6,245 nucleotides of DNA from an archaeon (GTDB lineage: Archaea > Nanobdellota > Nanobdellia > Pacearchaeales > GW2011-AR1). The position numbers and the translations under genes were made by a program. Each line of letters starts with the position of its first letter. Position 1 is the first letter of the stretch. Shown here piece after piece: positions 1 through 4,700 of this stretch. The notes beneath the pieces were generated by a model. It saw nothing but the letters and a program-made list of their open reading frames with translations, was not told the DNA's origin and made no database searches. The stretch is from positions 1-6,245 of the forward strand of contig DAOWFF010000004.1 in assembly GCA_030638105.1 (NCBI GenBank), read 5' to 3'.

Positions 1-774
1 AAACCAAGAGAAGCTTTGGATGTTAGTGCTGTTGAAATCGGGGTTCCTGAATTATGCAAATATAAAAATACTTTAGTTGAAGTAAAAACATTTGATACAG
101 ATTATAATTCTGTTGAGGCAGACATTTCTTATTCGTGTTCTGGTTCAAATTGTCAAATTGGAAAAACAAATCAGGGAATTTTATCTGAGAATTTCCCTCA
201 GTGTGTGAATGGTTATGTTACAGCAAGAGCAGAGGGATTTGAGGACGCAAGACATTTGTATTCTACAATTAATGAGGGAAGCGTTGAGATTATTCTTGAC
301 AAACTTTATGAAAAAAATATCAGGTTGAATTTAGACGGAGTTGGTTACAACAAGGATGCAATAATTAATTTTGTTTCCAGTAAATTGTCAAAAACAATTG
401 TTTACCCAGAGCAAAAAAGTATTGAACTTAGCGAGGGGCAATATGAAATTCAGGTTTATATTTATGAAAATTCTTCAATAAAATTAGAAGAAACAATTAA
501 TGAACAATGCATTGATGTTCCGAAATCAGGTTTTGGCGGGTTGATTGGGCTGACGCAGAAAAAATGTTTTGATGTTGAAGTTCCGGCACAAATAATTTCA
601 AATGCTTTATCAGGAGGAGGAACAGAAAATTATTATATTCTGGAAAGTGAATTAATTAATTCAGGTTACCTTGAAATAAATGTGGAGAGTTTGGAGTCGC
701 CCAAAACAATTGAGCAGTTGCAGGACAATTACTTTTTGTTTGAAAGCAAGGGCTTGGATGTGGGGTTTAAATAA
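1..774 (+). CDS. Secreted beta-rich protein with PEGA/carboxypeptidase-regulatory-like units, 3' part only
   Basis: The frame is open from base 1 (reading KPREALDVSA) to the TAA at 772-774, giving 257 visible codons. The true start lies upstream; a TTG at base 16 is not a credible start because the frame continues above it. Codons 15-105 look like a beta-sandwich unit: alternating beta strands, a Cys-bracketed turn (YSCSGSNC), then VNGYVTARAEGFEDA and a closing strand EIILDKL, the usual pattern of PEGA/carboxypeptidase-regulatory-like domains. A second beta-rich part follows, with a Gly-rich hinge between two cysteines (codons 170 and 189) and a GGG turn near codon 208. Six cysteines (codons 19, 46, 51, 68, 170, 189) and an NSS sequon fit an extracytoplasmic, disulfide-bonded protein. 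No membrane segment is seen, so any signal or anchor must be upstream. I recall similar conserved hypothetical proteins in DPANN archaea but know no function. It lies one base before the Bro-N gene and probably shares its transcript. Confidence 0.8.
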   Translation, partial: KPREALDVSAVEIGVPELCKYKNTLVEVKTFDTDYNSVEADISYSCSGSNCQIGKTNQGILSENFPQCVNGYVTARAEGFEDARHLYSTINEGSVEIILDKLYEKNIRLNLDGVGYNKDAIINFVSSKLSKTIVYPEQKSIELSEGQYEIQVYIYENSSIKLEETINEQCIDVPKSGFGGLIGLTQKKCFDVEVPAQIISNALSGGGTENYYILESELINSGYLEINVESLESPKTIEQLQDNYFLFESKGLDVGFK

Positions 775-778
775 AATG
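761..778 (+). promoter_or_regulatory. Gene 1/Bro-N junction: TAA, one base, ATG, with weak G-rich ribosome site
   Basis: The upstream stop TAA (772-774) is followed by a single base and the ATG at 776. GGGG at 762-765 is about ten bases before the start and is the only candidate ribosome-binding sequence; it is a poor match to the archaeal GGTGA/GGAGG consensus. The spacing suggests that translation of the Bro-N gene depends on ribosomes finishing the upstream gene. No promoter can be seen here. Confidence 0.4.
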
Positions 779-787
779 AAAAATAAA
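773..787 (+). repeat. 15-bp direct repeat, left copy, at the Bro-N start codon
   Basis: The sequence AAAATGAAAAATAAA here is identical to bases 1630-1644. Both copies contain a start codon and the first codons M-K-N-K. The copies are 857 bp apart, exactly spanning the Bro-N gene. The sequence is AT-rich and of low complexity, so chance or shared lysine-rich starts could explain it. Confidence 0.6.
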
Positions 788-1636
788 GAAGATAAAATAA
801 TTGTTTTTGGAGGGAAGAAAATCAGAAGGATTTGGCATAATGATGAATGGTGGTTTTCTGTAGTGGATATTGTGGAGGTATTGACTGATAGTGTTGATTC
901 AAAAGATTATTGGTATAGGTTGAAAAAAAGAGAATTAGAATCTACTGGGATTGAGTTATCGACATTTTGTCGGCAACTGAAATTAGAATCTTTAGATGGG
1001 AAAAAATATCTTACAGATTGTGCAAACACCAAATCAATATTTAGAATCATTCAATCTGTACCTTCTAAAAAAGCAGAGCCGTTTAAAAGATGGCTCGCAA
1101 AAATTGGTTATGAGAGAATTCAAGAAATAGAAAATCCTGAACTTGCGCATGATAGAGCAAAAGAGTATTATAATAAAAAAGGTTATCCTAAATCTTGGAT
1201 TGAAAAAAGAATTAGAGGAATTGCAATTAGACAAGAGTTAACAGATGAGTGGAAAAATAGAGGGATTGAAGAGAACAGGGATTTTGCTATTTTAACAAAT
1301 GAAATAGCTAAAGCAACTTTTGGTTTGTCAATAAAAGAGCACAAAGAAATAAAAGATTTGGATACAAAATTTGAGAATCAGAATTTAAGAGATCATATGA
1401 CTGATTTGGAATTAATTTTTTCAATGCTTGGTGAAGCATCTACAACAGAGATAGCGAAAAGTAAAAATGTGTTAGGTTTTGAAGAAAATAAAGGAGTAGC
1501 TAAAGAAGGTGGAGAAATTGCTGGAAAAGCAAGAAAGAATTTAGAAATGAAAACTGGCAGGAAGATTGTGAGTGAAAGGAGTTTTTTTGGAAAACCAATT
1601 AAAAAAAAGAAAGGAATAAAAATTATTTCAAAATGA
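776..1636 (+). CDS. Bro-N domain protein with DinD-like C-terminal half
   Basis: Complete 286-residue protein without signal peptide or membrane segment, so cytoplasmic. Residues 10-112 match the Bro-N (BRO family, phage antirepressor) pattern: a short beta hairpin (FGGKKIRRIWHNDEWWFSVVD), the VVDIVEVLTDS helix, W46/L49 with KKRELE, the segment around L73-DGKKYLTDC-A83 and the closing PFKRWLAKIGYERI. Residues 165-260 resemble the C-terminal half of E. coli DinD in order: DFAILTNE, FGLSIKEHKEIKDL, LRDHMTDLELIFSMLGEAST and the GGEIAGKARKNLE tail. Bro-N domains bind DNA in phage and viral antirepressors; DinD is a LexA-regulated protein reported to inhibit RecA. Function here is unknown. The start at 776 is chosen because the domain begins just after it and the previous gene ends one base before it; earlier in-frame starts (680) would overlap that gene by 95 bases. 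The C-terminus is strongly basic (KPIKKKKGIKIISK). A cytoplasmic phage-type protein between two secreted-protein genes is unexpected. Confidence 0.9.
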   Translation: MKNKEDKIIVFGGKKIRRIWHNDEWWFSVVDIVEVLTDSVDSKDYWYRLKKRELESTGIELSTFCRQLKLESLDGKKYLTDCANTKSIFRIIQSVPSKKAEPFKRWLAKIGYERIQEIENPELAHDRAKEYYNKKGYPKSWIEKRIRGIAIRQELTDEWKNRGIEENRDFAILTNEIAKATFGLSIKEHKEIKDLDTKFENQNLRDHMTDLELIFSMLGEASTTEIAKSKNVLGFEENKGVAKEGGEIAGKARKNLEMKTGRKIVSERSFFGKPIKKKKGIKIISK

Positions 1637-1644
1637 AAAATAAA
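1630..1644 (+). repeat. 15-bp direct repeat, right copy, at the giant-gene start codon
   Basis: Identical to bases 773-787. Removing one copy and the DNA between them would leave gene 1 ending in TAA one base before the ATG of the giant gene, a perfectly sensible gene junction. Confidence 0.6.
1633..1636 (+). promoter_or_regulatory. ATGA stop/start overlap coupling Bro-N gene to the giant secreted gene
   Basis: The TGA of the Bro-N gene (1634-1636) overlaps the ATG of the giant gene (1633-1635). No ribosome-binding sequence lies at a normal distance; the nearest purine block (AAGAAAGGAA, about 1607-1616) is roughly 17 bases or more upstream. Translation by stop-restart coupling is therefore likely, tying output of the secreted protease to that of the Bro-N protein. 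Confidence 0.65.
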
Positions 1645-1704
1645 AAAATAAAATTTTGCGTGTTCTTTTTAATCGGAGTTTTTTTGATTTCTTTTTCTTC
1701 GGCT
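1633..1704 (+). other. Sec signal peptide of the giant protein
   Basis: Residues 1-24 have the classic three parts: a basic n-region (MKNKKIK), a hydrophobic core (FCVFFLIGVFLISF) and a small-residue c-region ending SSA before YLRS. The likely signal peptidase I site is after Ala24. Cys9 lies inside the hydrophobic core and is not in a lipobox, so a lipoprotein is unlikely. This peptide also fixes the start codon at 1633. Confidence 0.88.
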
Positions 1705-4700
1705 TATTTGCGTTCAGACCCGAAATTAATTCAGCCAAGTTCACAGGAGAGTTTTGGAAGTTTTGAGAAATCAATGTGCGAAGCAGGACAGGATTTTGTC
1801 GTTCAGATTTCTCCGTTTGGTTGCACCCCTTCTGTTGTAAGGAGCGATTTGCTTGAAGAGCAGGATGTTCCTGTTTTGTGCCAGTTAGGTGCGACAAAGA
1901 TTAATCCTTTGATTGATGTTGAAGCAATTGAAAATATTAAGTTCACTGGAAAAATGCCCCCAGAAGTTAGGGGAGTTCCGCAGTTTCATCCTGCAAAGTC
2001 AGCGTTAGGAGTAAGCGGGGATTTGAATTCGCCGATTTTGAATAATATTGGTTATGCAGTTATTGTTTTGAAACAGCAAAAGAACTCGTCTGCACTTACT
2101 AATTGCGAGAAATCTGCTTTTGGAGGAGAGGTCTGTTGGGTTCAAGGAAATTTGACAGCAGAATTAAGATATGACGTTGAGAATGCTTTTGGGATTGGAG
2201 GAGCAATTTTTCATCTCCCTGAAATGAGCGACGCTGATTGGGGAGATAAGCATATTCAGTATGGATTTTGGAACGGGAAATTTTATTTGAGAACCGAGAG
2301 CGTTGATGAGACAGGAGCAAGGATTTCAATTTACGACGACACAAAAAAACTTTCAAGTGTGAATTTAAGAAAAGGGGAAACATCTGAAAGAATTTATCTC
2401 CCTGGTTTTGATTGTTTAGCAGGTTTAAATTTAAAATTAAATTCTTTGGAGTCCCCAACTACGCGAGCAAAATTAAATATTAATGGAGAAATTATTGAGG
2501 TCGCAGAAAATGAACGGTTTTTGGAAAATAGGTGTAAGGTTACTGGAATAGATAAAAAAGGTCTGATGCAGGAAGTTAGTGGTTATTGTCAGGAAGATGA
2601 AAGCAGGGAAGATTTTGAGTTGAGAATTAGTCCGAAAGTTGAGCTGGAAATTTGTGAGACAAATGGGGAAAAATGTGAAACTAACGATTATGAGGTTGGG
2701 AGCATTTTATACAAAGATGAAACTGGTTCAAACAGAAATATTTTCTTAGGTTATCTTGGGGAGAAAAAAGACGGCTCTGTTTTTATTATTCCTGCAATTA
2801 CTCAGCATCACACTTCTGAAGATTTTTTGAATTCTATGGACATGGATTTGATTGAAAAATTCGCGAAGATAGAAGAAAATTTGGCAAAGGACAAAACATT
2901 TCTTGATGTTCTGAAAGGTGGTTCTGTTATTTTTGGGGCTATTACAAATGCTCTTGTTAGGGGAAGTGATTTTAGCGGTTCAATAATTTTAGGAAATGAA
3001 AAAGAAGTTAAATTTTCTGTTGGGGAAATAGCAGAGGCGTTATTAAAACTGAAAAACATAGCGACTTTTAAAAAATTTTGGGGTTCTCCATCTTACACAA
3101 AGAAGTTGATAAAATTCAAGGGTTTTGCAGGAGCACGGGATGAAGAATTTGTGGGGGATGTTGCGATTCAAAAAAAAGGAGGAACAGATATAGAAAATGC
3201 AGTGATTAAAATTACAAATAACAAACAAGACCCAAAGATTGTAGTTCATGAGGGCGAATTAAAAACTGAGATTTTTCTTGCAGAAGGAACAGGTTTTTTT
3301 GTGGCCCCTTCTGAAGGATTTGATTTAAAAGTGGTTGGGGCAAAACATGTTATTCATGATGAAAAAGATATTTCTTTTAGTTTTGGGGGGGAAGTTCTTG
3401 GGGGGTTGTATTCTTTCAAAACAGATGAGCATAAAGACATTATTCTTTTGGGAAGCGGAACTAAAGATTATCCCACTCTTACTTTTGGGGATTCTGGCAA
3501 ATTAAAAGAAGGAGATTCTGTTTTTATTTTAGGATATGGAGAAGGGAGTAATTCATTACAAAAGAAAGAAGGAAAAATAAAAGATATTTTGATTGATCAA
3601 AAAATAAAGGATGATTCTTTTTCTAAATTATTTGAAACAGACATTAGTGTTAGCGAAGGTTTTAGTGGAAGTCCCTTATTTAATTCAGATAATCAAGTTG
3701 TTGGAATTGCTTTAGGTGCTTGGAGGGATGATAAGAATGCATTAGTTCTTCCAGGGAATTTTATCAAAGAATCTTTTTCTGGAGAAATTTTATTTGATGA
3801 AGGAACAATAACTTCCTTTTATTCACCAGATTTTTTATCTGATAAAATTAAAAAAATAAAATCAAACTATCAAAATGCAATGAATGACTATGACAAAATT
3901 CTAAATAGTTTTTCTGAGGAAAAATATCCTGAAAATTCTGAAATAAGTTTAGGAGAAGAGGCGTTGTATGGAAAAATTGTTTTGTCATGGAATATGAATC
4001 AGAAAAAAACAGTTGTTGAATTATGCGAATTGTTTGAGAGAGATTATCCTGATTCTGAAAAGGATTTGAAAACACAATGTGAAAATGAGATTAAACTTGC
4101 GAGTTCTGAAATTGATAGCAGAGATGTTTTGATTAACGGACAGGTTAAGAGGATTTCTTTGGAAGATATTACTCAACCGACATTTGATGATTATGGGGCA
4201 GAAGTTCGTTTGACTGGAACACAAGATGCTGAATTTGACGGGGACTATGATTTGGAAATGAATGAAAGGGTTTTTCTTTCTGAAGATGAATGGTTTGAAT
4301 TAAGAAAGGTGGATGATGATTATATTGAAATTTATGCGAATGTAAAACGCGGAGGACTTAAGGAAGGATTTGTTGGAATTAGACAGGAGACCTATCGGAT
4401 TGAATTAAATGAATACGAAACACTTGGAGAAAACAACCAGTATCAAGTTAAACCAATAAAAATCAATTTAAAAAAACAGGCGAAGGTCTCGGTTATTCCG
4501 AATATTAATAATGTTGGAACGAGCACGGATTTTGGTTTTAAGATTGGAGTTGAACAGAGAGCAATAAAACTTTCTCCTGAAAAGACAAGAGAGAAAATTG
4601 ATTCTTTGAATAAAAAAATTATTGACTGGAATGATAAGTCAGAGAAACTTGATGCGGTTGTGAAAGGAATGAAGACCGCGTGTTTAGGAACAGGTCTTAT

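Noticed and set aside
680..775. In-frame extension of the Bro-N gene to an ATG at 680
   Set aside because: It would overlap gene 1 by 95 bases with a Trp/Arg/Cys-rich translation unlike any Bro-N protein. The domain starts just after the ATG at 776.
3778..4575. PDZ domain expected after an HtrA-type protease
   Set aside because: I searched by eye for the GLGF-like carboxylate loop and strand pattern and found none; the region is TPR-like and then an unassigned beta-rich block.
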